Of a stretch of DNA of 64,000 bases, positions 18,601 to 28,684 are shown piece after piece (position 1 is the stretch's first letter; each line of letters begins with the position of its first letter). The position numbers were made by a program, and so were the translations under genes. The notes below the pieces were generated by a model. That model saw only the letters and a list, made by a program, of their open reading frames with translations, did not search any database and was not told the origin of the DNA. The stretch is from Sphingobium sp. TKS (GTDB lineage Bacteria > Pseudomonadota > Alphaproteobacteria > Sphingomonadales > Sphingomonadaceae). The stretch is taken from contig NZ_CP005084.1 of assembly GCF_001563265.1 (NCBI RefSeq), forward strand, positions 876,001-940,000. The letters are read 5' to 3'.

Positions 18601-19053
18601 TCACACAAAAAACTGGGTTACCCACGTCGCCACGACAGCGGGCTTTTCCTGCCCCTCGACTTCCACGCAGATGTGCTGCGTCTGCTCGAAGTGGCCGGGG
18701 TTCTTCTCTTTCACGCTCCTGAGCGTCGAAGCCGAACGGATGCGGCTGCCGGCCTTTACCGGCGACACGAACCGCACGCGGTCAAAGCCGTAATTCACGC
18801 CGACCTTGATGTCCGGCAATCGCGCCGCCGTGGTCTTTTCCTCAAGATAGGAAAGCAACGACAGGACCAGAAAGCCGTGCGCAATGGTGCCCCCGAAACG
18901 GGTCTCGCGCGCCCGCTCCGGATCGACATGGATATGCTGCCAGTCCATCGTCGCATCGGCGAAGCGGTCGATCATCGCCTGATCAACCGTCAGCCAATCC
19001 GAATGGTGCGTGACCCCGGTATCGGCCTGCAAGCGCACCAGCATGTCGCTCAT
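18601..19053 (-). CDS. MaoC-family enoyl-CoA hydratase
   Basis: The 150-residue single hot-dog protein carries the R-specific hydratase motif: [18 protein letters not shown] (catalytic Asp and His) and [17 protein letters not shown]. It hydrates an enoyl-CoA to an (R)-3-hydroxyacyl-CoA in the cytoplasm. Its ATG overlaps the stop of the FadJ-like gene by 4 bases, which fixes the start and indicates coupled translation. A Rossmann-type SDR such as the 13234-14124 product could oxidise the R-alcohol it makes. Confidence 0.9.
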   Translation of the reverse strand: MSDMLVRLQADTGVTHHSDWLTVDQAMIDRFADATMDWQHIHVDPERARETRFGGTIAHGFLVLSLLSYLEEKTTAARLPDIKVGVNYGFDRVRFVSPVKAGSRIRSASTLRSVKEKNPGHFEQTQHICVEVEGQEKPAVVATWVTQFFV

Positions 19054-21092
19054 CCGGCGTTCGCTTCGTCGAGCGACCGGCCACTGCGCGCAGCATCGAC
19101 CAGAAGCGGTGACAGCGAGAAGTCGTCGCCCAGCCGATCCGCATAGCGCTCAAGGTCGGCAACGACGGTGGCGAGGCCGACCTGCTCCGCCCAGAACATC
19201 GGTCCGCCGGTATGTCGCGGCCAGCCATAACCGTAGATCCAGACGACATCGATGTCCGATGCCCGCTGGGCGATGCCCTCGCTCAGAATCTTGGCCCCTT
19301 CATTGACCATGACGTGCATGGTGCGAACCATGATTTCCTCGTCGGAAATGGCGCGCGGCGTCACGCCGGCCTTCGCCCGGAACGCGTCGATGATTCCGCT
19401 CGCGACCGGGGAGGGAAGATGACGGCGCTTCTCGTCATAGTCGTAGAAGCCGCCACCGGCCTTCTGCCCCCAGCGGCCCACGGCATTGAGCGCGTCGCGC
19501 AGGCTTTCGATACGGGTGGGGTCGCGATGCCAGCCGATGTCGACGCCGGCGAGGTCGATCATCTGTAACGGCCCCATCGGCATGCCGAATGCGACCGAGA
19601 CACGGTCGATCTGATCGGGCGTCGCGCCTTCCAGCAGCATCTCCATCGCACCCTCCAGCCGAGGGTCCAGCATCCGGTTGCCGATGAAGCCGAAGCACAC
19701 GCCCGATACCACCGGCACCTTGCCGATCTGCCGCGCGATCGCCATGCCGGTGACCAGCACGTCCGGCGCGGTCTTGTCGCCGCGCACCACTTCGACCAGC
19801 TTCATGATATTGGCAGGTGAGAAGAAATGCAGGCCGACCACGTCCTGCGGCCGCTTCGTCGCCTGCGCGATTTCATCGACCGAGAGATAGGATGTGTTGG
19901 AGGCGAGGATCGCGCCCGGCTTGGCGATGCCGTCGAGCCGCGCGAAAATCTCCTTCTTCACGTCCATATTCTCGTAAACGGCCTCGATGATGAGATCGCA
20001 TTCCGAAAGGGCGTTGAAATCCAGCGTGGGCGTGAGCAGCGCCAGCGCGCCCTCGACCTGCGCGCTGGTCATGCGCCCCTTGGCTGCGGTGGCCTCATAA
20101 TTTTTGCGCATCAGGCTTGTGCCGCGGTCGAGCGCTTCCTGGGCCATCTCTACGATCGTGACCGGCATGCCGGCAGACAGGAAATTCATGGAAATTCCGC
20201 CGCCCATCGTACCTGCGCCGATCACACCGACCTTTGCGATGGACCGCAACGGCACATCCTTGGGCTGGCCGTCGATCTTGGCGGCGGCGCGCTCGGCAAA
20301 GAACGCATGGCGCAACGCCTTCGATTGCGCGCCGTCCATCAACCGATGAAAAAGGCTCCGCTCCTTCTCCTGTCCTTCGGCAAGCGACAAGCTGGTCGCC
20401 GCCCGGACGGCCTCGATACAGACCTGAGGCGCATCGAGACCCTTGATCTTGCGCGCATTCTGTTCCGCGAACCGGTCGAACTCGCCCCCCTCGAAGGAGA
20501 CGGCACGCTCGCCGGTGGGACGCGGCCGGTCGATCGTCGCGGCGTAAGCGATGGCGTCTTCCACCAGGCTTGCCTCCGGCACAACCTTGTCCAGAAGACC
20601 GATTTCCAGCGCCTTGGTCCCTGAAATGGGGCTGCCCGAAACGATCATGTCGAGCGCCGCAGCGATACCGACGAGGCGGGGAAGGCGCTGGGTGCCGCCG
20701 GCACCGGGCAACAGACCCAGCGCGACTTCGGGTAGCCCGAGCTTCGCGCTCGCGGTCGCCATGCGATAGTGCGCGCCCAGCGCGACCTCCAGCCCGCCGC
20801 CCAGCGCGGAGCCATGGATGGCTGCGACGACAGGCTTGGCACTGGCTTCGATCGCGTCGATCACCACCGCAAGTCCCGGCTCGGCGAGCGGCTTGCCGAA
20901 CTCGGTGATGTCGGCGCCCGCGCTGAACATCCGCCCTGCCCCGTGGATCACCACGGCGGAAACGCCATCGTCGGTCTGGGCGGCCTGCACCGCCTGATAG
21001 ATTCCGCGCCGGACATCCTCGGACAGCGCATTGACGGGCGGATTGCCGATCTTGATTTCCAGAACAGTGCCGTGGCGATGCGTTTCGATCAT
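19050..21092 (-). CDS. Bifunctional enoyl-CoA hydratase / 3-hydroxyacyl-CoA dehydrogenase (FadJ-like)
   Basis: The 680-residue fused beta-oxidation enzyme joins two units. The crotonase part (1-190) has the CoA/oxyanion motifs FSAGADI and [14 protein letters not shown] plus the [17 protein letters not shown] block. The dehydrogenase part (about 290-680) has NAD-binding [25 protein letters not shown], the catalytic-His region [16 protein letters not shown] and GFIGNRML. It hydrates 2-enoyl-CoA and oxidises the L-3-hydroxyacyl-CoA. The ATG at 21092 follows GAGAGACATT; the longer open frame to 21317 overlaps the neighbouring SDR. Confidence 0.93.
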   Translation of the reverse strand: MIETHRHGTVLEIKIGNPPVNALSEDVRRGIYQAVQAAQTDDGVSAVVIHGAGRMFSAGADITEFGKPLAEPGLAVVIDAIEASAKPVVAAIHGSALGGGLEVALGAHYRMATASAKLGLPEVALGLLPGAGGTQRLPRLVGIAAALDMIVSGSPISGTKALEIGLLDKVVPEASLVEDAIAYAATIDRPRPTGERAVSFEGGEFDRFAEQNARKIKGLDAPQVCIEAVRAATSLSLAEGQEKERSLFHRLMDGAQSKALRHAFFAERAAAKIDGQPKDVPLRSIAKVGVIGAGTMGGGISMNFLSAGMPVTIVEMAQEALDRGTSLMRKNYEATAAKGRMTSAQVEGALALLTPTLDFNALSECDLIIEAVYENMDVKKEIFARLDGIAKPGAILASNTSYLSVDEIAQATKRPQDVVGLHFFSPANIMKLVEVVRGDKTAPDVLVTGMAIARQIGKVPVVSGVCFGFIGNRMLDPRLEGAMEMLLEGATPDQIDRVSVAFGMPMGPLQMIDLAGVDIGWHRDPTRIESLRDALNAVGRWGQKAGGGFYDYDEKRRHLPSPVASGIIDAFRAKAGVTPRAISDEEIMVRTMHVMVNEGAKILSEGIAQRASDIDVVWIYGYGWPRHTGGPMFWAEQVGLATVVADLERYADRLGDDFSLSPLLVDAARSGRSLDEANAG

Positions 21093-21102
21093 AATGTCTC
21101 TC

Positions 21103-21897
21103 TCAAAAAATGGTCTCGCCCAGAGCGCTGGGTCGGGCGAAGGGGTGAGAAGTCGAAAGCCCTGCATCCACGACCAGGGCGTGCCCATTGACGTAGCTGG
21201 CATCGTCCGATGCGAGAAAGGCGATAGCCTGAGCGATTTCGGCCGGATGTCCGCCGCGCCGGAGCGGGTTGAGCTTGCCGATCGACCCCTCCCGGCCCTT
21301 GGCGCGCGCCTTGTCATACAGGTCTTTGGTCATGCCGCTTTCGATGAGGCCGGGGCAGACCGCGTTGACGCGAATGCCCGATCCGGCAAGCTGCTGAGCC
21401 GCGATCTGCACGAGGTTCATGACGCCCGCCTTCGACGCCGAATAAGCCGGACCGCCCGCCCCCGCGCGCAGCGCCGCGACCGAAGCGGTGCAGACGATGG
21501 AGCCGATCCTGCCGGTATCCAACATGGTCCTGGCGCCAAGCCGGACGGCCAGAAACGGACCGATCAGGTTGACGCGCAACACCTGTTCCCAGCTTTCGAC
21601 ACTCTGGTCGAACAATCCGGCTTCGCCGCCCGTCACGCCCGCGTTCGCGCAGACGATGTCGACGCCGCCGAAGCGGCTTGTCGCCAGCGAATACATCGCC
21701 AGCACATCCTCCTCGCGTCCGGCGTCGCCCTGCATCGTGATGATGGCGTCATCCCCAGCAAAGCTGTCCGCCAATGCCGGGCTTGTATCGAACGCGATCA
21801 CCTGCGCGCCTTCATTTGCGAACAGATGCGTTGTCGCGGCGCCGATGCCTGAGGCCGCGCCAGTAACCGCCACAACTTTATTCGTGAAGCGCGCCAT
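21103..21897 (-). CDS. Short-chain dehydrogenase
   Basis: A 264-residue SDR with [15 protein letters not shown], acidic FDTSPA after the second strand (NAD preference), CANAG, and the catalytic [12 protein letters not shown]. The C-terminal [20 protein letters not shown] is the standard substrate-loop end. It oxidises or reduces a secondary alcohol or ketone in the pathway. It sits 10 bases ahead of the FadJ-like gene and 16 bases after the next SDR, so the three SDRs and FadJ are probably on one message. Confidence 0.9.
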   Translation of the reverse strand: MARFTNKVVAVTGAASGIGAATTHLFANEGAQVIAFDTSPALADSFAGDDAIITMQGDAGREEDVLAMYSLATSRFGGVDIVCANAGVTGGEAGLFDQSVESWEQVLRVNLIGPFLAVRLGARTMLDTGRIGSIVCTASVAALRAGAGGPAYSASKAGVMNLVQIAAQQLAGSGIRVNAVCPGLIESGMTKDLYDKARAKGREGSIGKLNPLRRGGHPAEIAQAIAFLASDDASYVNGHALVVDAGLSTSHPFARPSALGETIF

Positions 21898-21913
21898 GAT
21901 TTTGATCCTGTAT

Positions 21914-22693
21914 TCACGCCACCGGGGCGATGGTCATGCCGCCGTCCACGACGATGGCCTGACCTGTCACATAGGAAGAGGCGTCGGATGCAAGGAAAAG
22001 GGCGGCTCCCGCCATTTCGCCCGGCTCTCCGATGCGGCGCAGCGGGATTTGCTGGCTGAACGCCTTCTCCTTCGCGGGATCTTCCCATAACGCCTTGGCG
22101 AAATCGGTCCGTGTCACGCCCGGCGAGATGGCGTTGACCCGCACCTTATGGGGTCCGAATTCGACAGCCAGATTGCGGACCATTGCCAGATCCGCGGCCT
22201 TTGACAGATGATAGGTGCCGATGGTGTCCGAACCGATATAGGCGCCGATCGACGAAACGATGACGATCGATCCCGATTTGCGCTCGATCATGGAGGGCGC
22301 AACCATCTGCGCCAGCCAGTGGTTCGACAGGATGTTGTTTTCCAGAATTTTGCGGAACTGGTCGTCGTTGATACCCAGAGTGGGGCCGTAATAGGGGTTG
22401 GACGCCGCGTTGCAGATCAGGATATCGATCGGGCCGAGACTCTCCTGGGCGTTCTTGACCAGCGCCTCAAGCGCCGCCTTGTTCGAAATGCTGGCTTCGA
22501 TGGCGATTGCGCGCCCTTCGCCGCAACGCGCGTTGATGGCAGCCGCAACCTCGTCGCAGGAAGCCTGTTTGCGGCTGGAAATGACGACGCGAGCGCCCGC
22601 GTCGGCCAATGCCTCAGCGATGGCGCGGCCAATGCCGCGCGACGATCCCGTCACGATTGCGACCTTGCCGCTCAGGTCAAACAATTTGCTCAT
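21914..22693 (-). CDS. Short-chain dehydrogenase, tandem paralogue A
   Basis: A 259-residue SDR with LSGKVAIVTGSSRGIGRAI, CNAASNPYYGPTLGI in place of the plain NNAG, and the catalytic IGTYHLSKAADLAMV (Tyr, Lys). It is strongly similar along its whole length to the neighbour at 22761-23543, so the pair arose by tandem duplication. Homologues are often annotated as DHRS4-like or glucose/ribitol dehydrogenases. The substrate is unknown, but two near copies suggest two stereo- or chain-length variants of one step. Confidence 0.9.
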   Translation of the reverse strand: MSKLFDLSGKVAIVTGSSRGIGRAIAEALADAGARVVISSRKQASCDEVAAAINARCGEGRAIAIEASISNKAALEALVKNAQESLGPIDILICNAASNPYYGPTLGINDDQFRKILENNILSNHWLAQMVAPSMIERKSGSIVIVSSIGAYIGSDTIGTYHLSKAADLAMVRNLAVEFGPHKVRVNAISPGVTRTDFAKALWEDPAKEKAFSQQIPLRRIGEPGEMAGAALFLASDASSYVTGQAIVVDGGMTIAPVA

Positions 22694-22760
22694 ATTTCAT
22701 TCCTGACTTCCTGTTGCGGCGTGCCGCATTCCATCTGCCGCCGATCCGCGTCGAACGGCA

Positions 22761-23543
22761 TCAAAGCCTCGCCGGGCCTATCGCCATGCCGCCGTCGATG
22801 AGCAGCGACTGACCCGTCATGAAGGCGCTGGCCTCGGCCGCCAGATAGACAGCCGCACCCGCCATTTCGCCCGGCACGCCAATGCGGCACAGGGGCGTGC
22901 GCTTGGTTACCTGCTCGACGCCAGCCGGGTCTTCCCAAAGCCGCTTCGCGAAATCCGTCTTCGTGATGCCGGGCGAAATCGCGTTCACCCGAATGCTGTG
23001 CTTGCCGAGTTCGACCGCGAGGTTGCGAACCATCTGGAGGTCGGCGGCCTTCGACACATGGTAGGTGCCGATCATGCCGGACCCGAGATAGGCGCCGAGC
23101 GAAGCGACAATGATGATCGAACCGGCCTGCCGCTCGATCATTCCAGGCGCGACAAGCTGGACGAGCCACTGGTTGGAGAGAATGTTGCCGTTGATGATCT
23201 TGTGGAATTCATCGTCCGGAATTTCGAGCGTCGGCCCATAATGCGAACTGACCGCCGCATTGCAGACCAGAACGTCCACCGGCCCCAGCCGCTTTTCCGT
23301 CTCCGCGACCAGCGCCCGCAGATCGTCCTTCACCGCAATGTCCGCCGCGATCGCCACCGCGCGTGTTTCACCCAGATCCGCGTTGATCGCCGCGGCAGCC
23401 TCCTCGCACGCATCCAGATTGCGGCTGGATATGACGACTTGTGCACCCGCATTGGCCAGCGCTTCCGCGATCGCACGCCCGATACCGCGCGACGACCCTG
23501 TCACGATGGCGACCTTGCCGCTGAGGTCGAACAGATTTTTCAT
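22761..23543 (-). CDS. Short-chain dehydrogenase, tandem paralogue B
   Basis: A 260-residue SDR beginning MKNLFDLSGKVAIVTGSS, with CNAAVSSHYGPTLEI and the catalytic MIGTYHVSKAADLQMV. The C-terminus YLAAEASAFMTGQSLLIDGG is complete. It shares most residues with paralogue A 67 bases downstream but differs in substrate-loop residues (VEQVTKRTPLCRIG against KEKAFSQQIPLRRIG). It is preceded closely by the kinase gene on the same strand. Confidence 0.9.
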   Translation of the reverse strand: MKNLFDLSGKVAIVTGSSRGIGRAIAEALANAGAQVVISSRNLDACEEAAAAINADLGETRAVAIAADIAVKDDLRALVAETEKRLGPVDVLVCNAAVSSHYGPTLEIPDDEFHKIINGNILSNQWLVQLVAPGMIERQAGSIIIVASLGAYLGSGMIGTYHVSKAADLQMVRNLAVELGKHSIRVNAISPGITKTDFAKRLWEDPAGVEQVTKRTPLCRIGVPGEMAGAAVYLAAEASAFMTGQSLLIDGGMAIGPARL

Positions 23544-23558
23544 ATCACTCTCCAGTCT

Positions 23559-24614
23559 TTACGGTTCGAGGGCACCAGCCAGCCGGGCCTGTTCCCAGCC
23601 AAGCCGCGCCATCGGCACGAGCTTCGCTGCGGCCGTTTCCGCCTCGAGGCTTGAGGCTGTGCCGTCGATAATGCGTTTGCGGATCCCCTGGACGATCCCG
23701 ACGATCCGGAAGAGGTTGAATGCGAAATACCAGTGGGGATTCGCGATGCGCGGCCGCCCGCTTATCGCGCAATAAAGGTCGGTAATCTCTTCGAGCGAGG
23801 GAATGCCTGCCGCCTTCAGATCGACATTGCCAAGAGCCGCAAGACCATCGGCAGGCATCAACCAGTGCGCCGCGAAATAGCTGAAATCGGCCAACGGATC
23901 ACCGATCGTGCTCAATTCCCAGTCGATGACCGCCAGCACCTTCGGCCCTGACGGTTCGAAAATCAGGTTGTCCAGCCGATAGTCGCCATGAATGATCGTC
24001 GACGCCGTCTGCTCGGGCACGGTCCGGGCAAGCCATTCCATCAGCTTTTCGACTTCCGGCACATCCTCGGTTTGCGAGGCGCGATATTGGCGGCTCCAGC
24101 GCGCCACCTGCCGCTCGAAATAATTGCCGGGCCGGCCGTAATCCGTCAGGCCGACCTGCGCCGGATCGAACCGATGCAGCCGCGCCAGCGTTTCCACCAT
24201 CTGCTCATAGATCGCCCGGCGCGCCGCTGGAGTTTCATCGGGCAGCGCACCGTCCCACAATGTCCGCCCCTTGATCCGCTCCATGACGTAAAATGCCGAT
24301 CCGATCACCGCGCCGTCCTCGCACAGGGCGATGGGGCGAGGCACGGGAAAGCCTTCGGGATACAGCGCGCTCAGCAGCCGATATTCGCGGTCGACGGCAT
24401 GGGCGGAGGCCAGCAACGCGCCCGCAGGCTTGCGACGCAGCACATAATGTTTCGTCGCCGTGTCGAGCGCAAAGGTCGGGTTCGATTGGCCGCCCGAGAA
24501 CTTGTCGAGCTTGATCGGCCCTTCGAACTCCGGGACATGAACGTCCATCCACGCCGACAATTTGCCGACGTCGACGCTATTGTCGACCGCTGCCGTTTCA
24601 GACATCGCGGTCAT
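23559..24614 (-). CDS. APH-type phosphotransferase (acyl-CoA kinase-like)
   Basis: A protein of about 351 aa of the aminoglycoside-phosphotransferase/choline-kinase fold, in the subgroup related to the kinase half of ACAD10/ACAD11. It has the N-terminal FSGGQSNPTFAL glycine-rich loop, YVLRRKPAG with the ATP-site Lys nearby, the Brenner motif HGDYRLDNLIF and the metal-binding IDWELSTIGDPLADF. Subgroup members phosphorylate gamma- or delta-hydroxyacyl-CoAs (as LvaA does in levulinate use), and the paired acyl-CoA dehydrogenase-like enzyme then removes phosphate. It is directly followed by such a partner's gene (upstream on this strand). The start could be 24614 or 24605. Confidence 0.85.
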   Translation of the reverse strand: MTAMSETAAVDNSVDVGKLSAWMDVHVPEFEGPIKLDKFSGGQSNPTFALDTATKHYVLRRKPAGALLASAHAVDREYRLLSALYPEGFPVPRPIALCEDGAVIGSAFYVMERIKGRTLWDGALPDETPAARRAIYEQMVETLARLHRFDPAQVGLTDYGRPGNYFERQVARWSRQYRASQTEDVPEVEKLMEWLARTVPEQTASTIIHGDYRLDNLIFEPSGPKVLAVIDWELSTIGDPLADFSYFAAHWLMPADGLAALGNVDLKAAGIPSLEEITDLYCAISGRPRIANPHWYFAFNLFRIVGIVQGIRKRIIDGTASSLEAETAAAKLVPMARLGWEQARLAGALEP

Positions 24615-24656
24615 CCCCACCTGCCCTGGGACGAAGAAGGGCGAGCGCGCCCGGCA

Positions 24657-25940
24657 TCAGCGCGCAGCCCCGACATCGCCGCTCGACAGGCTGTCACCCG
24701 TCACATCCTTGTATTTTTTGAACTCCGCCCGCGCGATGGCGCGCGCATGCACTTCATCGGGACCGTCCGCCAGCCGCAGCGTGCGGGTGTTGGCCCAGTC
24801 GAAGGCAAGGTCGAAATCGTCGCACACCCCCGCGCCGCCATGCGCCTGAATGGCGTCGTCGAGGATCTGGCACGCCATCATCGGAGCCTGAACCTTCAGC
24901 ATCGCGATCTCGACCTGCGCGCTCTTGTTGCCGGCCTGGTCCATCATGTCCGCCGCCTTGAGGCAGAGCAGCCGCGTCATTTCGATGTCGATGCGCGCGC
25001 GTGCAATGCGTTGCTCCCATACCGACTGGCTCGCGATCGGTTTGCCGAACGCCTGCCGCGAGAGCAGGCGGCTCGCCATCGCTTCAAGCGCGTTCTCGGC
25101 CACGCCGATGGTCCGCATGCAGTGATGGATGCGGCCCGGCCCGAGCCGTCCCTGCGCGATTTCGAAACCGCGCCCCTCGCCCAGCAGCATGTTGCTCACC
25201 GGAACCCGCACATTGTCCAGCACGACTTCGCCATGCCCGTGCGGCGCATGGTCATAGCCATAGACGTTGAGCATGCGCCTGATCTGCAGGCCCGGCGCAT
25301 CCATCGGCACCAGGATCATGCTTTGCTGACGATATTTGTCGGCATTGGGATCGGTCTTGCCCATGACCACCGCGATCTTGCAGCGCGGATCGCCGGTGCC
25401 GGTCGACCACCACTTGCGGCCGTTGATGACATAATGATCGCCGTCACGCCGGATCGACGTCTGGATGTTGGTGGCGTCCGAGCTGGCGACATTGGGTTCG
25501 GTCATCAGGAAGGCGGAACGGATTTCGCCGTTCATCAACGGGCGCAGCCATTGTTCCTTCTGCTCCAGCGTGCCGTATCGGTGGAGCACTTCCATGTTGC
25601 CGGTATCGGGCGCGGAGCAGTTAAATATCTCCGAACCCCAGAATACCCGACCCATCTCTTCGGCGCACAGCGCATATTCGAGGTTGGTCAGTTGCTCACC
25701 CTCGAACACAAAGCTGTTGTCGACATGTTCCTGACCCGAATGCGGCGGCATGAAGAGGTTCCACAAGCCCGCCTCGCGGGCCAGCGGCTTCAGCTCCTCG
25801 ATGACCTGCATCACCTTCCAGCGGGGTTCGGCCGCGACTTCGGCTTCGTAATCGGCAAGGCGGGGCTTGACGTTGGTCTGGATGAACGCGCGCACGCGAA
25901 CACGAAAGGAAGTCTGGCGGGCGGTAAGTGCGAAATCCAT
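24657..25940 (-). CDS. Acyl-CoA dehydrogenase family protein (ACAD10/11-like)
   Basis: This 427-residue FAD-dependent acyl-CoA dehydrogenase fold protein has the flavin motifs [17 protein letters not shown] and [12 protein letters not shown], and the C-terminal [12 protein letters not shown]. At the usual catalytic-Glu site (YEGT in typical enzymes) it reads LADGPDEVH, putting Asp where Glu is normal. ACAD10/11 and LvaC-like proteins share that pattern and work on 4-phospho-acyl-CoAs rather than simple alpha,beta-dehydrogenation. Its position next to the kinase and ligase genes supports that reading, which remains an inference. Confidence 0.88.
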   Translation of the reverse strand: MDFALTARQTSFRVRVRAFIQTNVKPRLADYEAEVAAEPRWKVMQVIEELKPLAREAGLWNLFMPPHSGQEHVDNSFVFEGEQLTNLEYALCAEEMGRVFWGSEIFNCSAPDTGNMEVLHRYGTLEQKEQWLRPLMNGEIRSAFLMTEPNVASSDATNIQTSIRRDGDHYVINGRKWWSTGTGDPRCKIAVVMGKTDPNADKYRQQSMILVPMDAPGLQIRRMLNVYGYDHAPHGHGEVVLDNVRVPVSNMLLGEGRGFEIAQGRLGPGRIHHCMRTIGVAENALEAMASRLLSRQAFGKPIASQSVWEQRIARARIDIEMTRLLCLKAADMMDQAGNKSAQVEIAMLKVQAPMMACQILDDAIQAHGGAGVCDDFDLAFDWANTRTLRLADGPDEVHARAIARAEFKKYKDVTGDSLSSGDVGAAR

Positions 25941-25978
25941 CGTTTATTCCTCAGATAAAATCGTGTCGCGCCAGGATT

Positions 25979-27694
25979 TCAGTCCTGCATCGCATGGGAG
26001 AGAAGCAGCGTGCGCACTTCATTTTTCATGACCTTGCCATTGGCGTTGCGCGGCAAGGGCTCATGGTGAAAGCGGATCACCACCGGAATTTTGAATGCGG
26101 CCAGCCGTTCGCGCAGCCAAAGCTTCAGCTCATCCTCGCTGACTTCATGGCCTTCCGCGATCAGGCACATCGCGCCGGGTTCTTCGCCCAGCCGGTCATG
26201 CGGCAGAGCGACCACCGCCGCATCCGTGACGGCGGGATGGCTGAACAGGGCGTTTTCGACCTCGACCGCGTAGATATTCTCGCCGCCGCGGATGATGACG
26301 TCCTTGCTGCGACCGACGATCGTGCAAAAGCCTTCCTCGTCCAGCCGGGCCAGATCGCCCGTATGCAGCCAGCCATCCCCGAAGGTCGCTTCGGTGGCCT
26401 CGGGATTCTGCCAATATCCCATCACGATCTGCGGTCCGCGGACGCATAATTCCCCGATCTCGCCAACGGGCAGTGCCTCGCCCGCCTCGTTGACGACGCG
26501 CAGGTCGTCAATTGGAAGTGGCGGCCCGCAACTGTCGGGCCGGTTCAGATAGTCTTCCGCACTATGCCCGGTAATCGTGCCGGACGTTTCCGTCATGCCC
26601 CAGCCATTATAGGGCACGGCCGACAGTTCCCGTTCGATCAGGAAAGGCAGATCCGGCGCTGCCGGTGCACCGCCATAGGGGACATAATTGAGCGAACTGA
26701 GATCGAACCGGCTCCTCTCAGGAGAATCGATCAACTGCCACGCGATGGTCGGAACGCCGCCCGCCGATGTGATCCGCTCACGCTCGATGAGCGCCATCGC
26801 TTCGACCGCATTCCATTTGTGCATGAGCACGACCTTGCCGCCGCATGCGAAGGCTGACATCAACAGCGCGGCACAGCCGGTCACGTGGAACAACGGGATG
26901 GTCATCAATGTGACCGATGGCGTAGGCTCGCTGGCCGGCTCGCCCCGGCGCAACGCGCCGCGCTGGGCGATGAAATCGATCGCCACCAGGCCCGAAAGCA
27001 TGTTGCGGTGCGTGCCCAGTGCGCCTTTCGGCCGACCCGTCGTCCCGCTGGTGTAGAAGATCGTCAGCGGGTCGTCGGGGTTCATCTTCACGTCCGGCAG
27101 CGGCAGTTCGGGCAGCAGAGCATAGTCCGCGACCGCGCCGATGATGGATTCAAGCAAGACGATGCCGGGACGGGACGAACGAGAGACGATCATTTTCAGG
27201 CGATCCGCAAGCGCCGAACCGCCGCTTGTCACGCGCTCAAAGCGTTCGTCATCGCAGATGAGGAGGGTGGAGCCGGACTGTTCGAGCGCATAGCCCAGTT
27301 CCTCTCCCGTCCACCACGCGTTGAGCGGCACGGCGATCGCACCGCAAACCGTCGCCGCGAACAGCACCACCGGCCATTCGGGAAGGTTGCGCATCGCGAT
27401 GGCGACGCGATCCCCCGGCTTGACGCCCTCGCGGACGAGATGATCCGCCAGCGTCGCAACGGCGCGGAACCAGCCATCATAAGTGACGCGCTCATCGTTG
27501 AGGACCAGGAATTCCCGCTCGCCATGCCTGGCCCGCACCTGCTTTGCCAGTTCAGCGACGTTGGCAGGCAGGCTCGCCCATGTCCGCAATTCGCGGCCGT
27601 TGATGATGGCCGTGCGGATTTCGAAGCGCGAACCCGGAACGCAGAGTTGCGCTTCTGCCTCCTTCAGCGACATAGCCGGCCAGGATTTAGTCAT
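25979..27694 (-). CDS. AMP-dependent acyl-CoA synthetase/ligase
   Basis: A 571-residue ANL-superfamily ligase that activates a carboxylic acid to its CoA ester with ATP. Motifs are the P-loop FYTSGTTGRPKG, the GWGMTETSGTITGHS block, GDLARLDEEGFCTIVGRSKD, and the C-terminal domain lysine in NANGKVMKNE. The start overlaps the end of the upstream esterase gene by 8 bases, so translation is coupled. Together with the dehydrogenase and kinase it forms an activation module. The N-terminal 45 residues vary in the family and give no substrate hint. Confidence 0.92.
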   Translation of the reverse strand: MTKSWPAMSLKEAEAQLCVPGSRFEIRTAIINGRELRTWASLPANVAELAKQVRARHGEREFLVLNDERVTYDGWFRAVATLADHLVREGVKPGDRVAIAMRNLPEWPVVLFAATVCGAIAVPLNAWWTGEELGYALEQSGSTLLICDDERFERVTSGGSALADRLKMIVSRSSRPGIVLLESIIGAVADYALLPELPLPDVKMNPDDPLTIFYTSGTTGRPKGALGTHRNMLSGLVAIDFIAQRGALRRGEPASEPTPSVTLMTIPLFHVTGCAALLMSAFACGGKVVLMHKWNAVEAMALIERERITSAGGVPTIAWQLIDSPERSRFDLSSLNYVPYGGAPAAPDLPFLIERELSAVPYNGWGMTETSGTITGHSAEDYLNRPDSCGPPLPIDDLRVVNEAGEALPVGEIGELCVRGPQIVMGYWQNPEATEATFGDGWLHTGDLARLDEEGFCTIVGRSKDVIIRGGENIYAVEVENALFSHPAVTDAAVVALPHDRLGEEPGAMCLIAEGHEVSEDELKLWLRERLAAFKIPVVIRFHHEPLPRNANGKVMKNEVRTLLLSHAMQD

Positions 27695-28664
27695 TCTGCG
27701 CTCCTACGCTTGCAAGTTTATCGACCGGAGCCGCCTCGACATCTCCCAGAAACGCGGCGATTTCATCCACTGCGCGACCCGCTGCCGACAGTTCCTGCGG
27801 AAAGAGGTGGAAGGCATGCGGCAGGTGCGGCCAGATGCTGAGATGAACCGTCACCGCCAGCCGCCAGAGCGCGGCGGCAAAGGCGACATCCTGATCCCGC
27901 AGATATTCGTCGGATGACGCCTGAATGATGGTCGGCGGGAATCTCTCAAGGACATCCAAAGGGGCTGCGGCAGGCGAAACCAGTGGATCGTCCACTGTCG
28001 TAACGCCCTGAAGATACAGCTCAGCGATCCTGGTCTGCGTCGTTGGCTCGCATGTCGGATCGTCGGAACCCGGCGGCATCCGGTCAGGCGGACGGAAATC
28101 GACGACGCCCGACAGGAGGGCCAGCGCATCGGGCAGCCGGGCGTTGCGGGACAAAAGGTCGATCACGAGCGCGGCGGAGAGATTGCCGCCCGCGCTATCG
28201 CCCATCAGGGCGACGGTGGCGGCCTCCAGCGGGCCCGCCGGCCCGTTGGAGCACGCATGGGCGTAAGCCCGCCCGGCATCCTGAAGACCCGCCGGAAACG
28301 GATGTTCGGGCGCAAGGCGATAGTTGACCGCAAACACCGCGCACCCGGTCTTTCGCGCGATAAGATCGATCAGATGGCGGTGCGTGTCTATCGACCCGGC
28401 GAACCAGCCACCACCATGGATGTAGACGATATGGTGGCCGGACTTCGCCTGCGGCGGGACGAACCATTCGCCCGAACAGGTGCCGAGATCGACGAGCGTC
28501 GTGGAGCATCCGAAGTCGCGCTCGGCACCTGTCAGACAGTAATTGTCCATCACATAGCGCATCGCGACCGCAAGATCATCCATGTCATCCGAGCGCGCGA
28601 TCAAGCCTGCTATATGGTCTTTGACTATTCGGGCCTGCGCCACGCTCGGATGTTCGGTCGGCAT
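27687..28664 (-). CDS. HSL-type alpha/beta hydrolase (esterase/lactonase)
   Basis: A 325-residue carboxylesterase of the hormone-sensitive-lipase group. It has the oxyanion HGGGW motif (VYIHGGGWFAGS), the nucleophile GDSAGGNLSAALVI, an acidic residue in SSDEYLRDQD and the His in PHAFHLF. No signal peptide is seen, so it acts in the cytoplasm, perhaps opening a lactone or ester before CoA ligation. It lies 20 bases after the TonB receptor gene and overlaps the ligase start. Confidence 0.9.
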   Translation of the reverse strand: MPTEHPSVAQARIVKDHIAGLIARSDDMDDLAVAMRYVMDNYCLTGAERDFGCSTTLVDLGTCSGEWFVPPQAKSGHHIVYIHGGGWFAGSIDTHRHLIDLIARKTGCAVFAVNYRLAPEHPFPAGLQDAGRAYAHACSNGPAGPLEAATVALMGDSAGGNLSAALVIDLLSRNARLPDALALLSGVVDFRPPDRMPPGSDDPTCEPTTQTRIAELYLQGVTTVDDPLVSPAAAPLDVLERFPPTIIQASSDEYLRDQDVAFAAALWRLAVTVHLSIWPHLPHAFHLFPQELSAAGRAVDEIAAFLGDVEAAPVDKLASVGAQND

Positions 28665-28684
28665 CGGTTTGCTGTCGTTTCTCT

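Noticed and set aside
23988..25958. A 656-codon plus-strand frame opposite the kinase and acyl-CoA dehydrogenase
   Set aside because: It is rich in Arg, His, Asp and Gln, the usual antisense shadow of a high-GC gene, with no domain. Both minus-strand genes have clear motifs.
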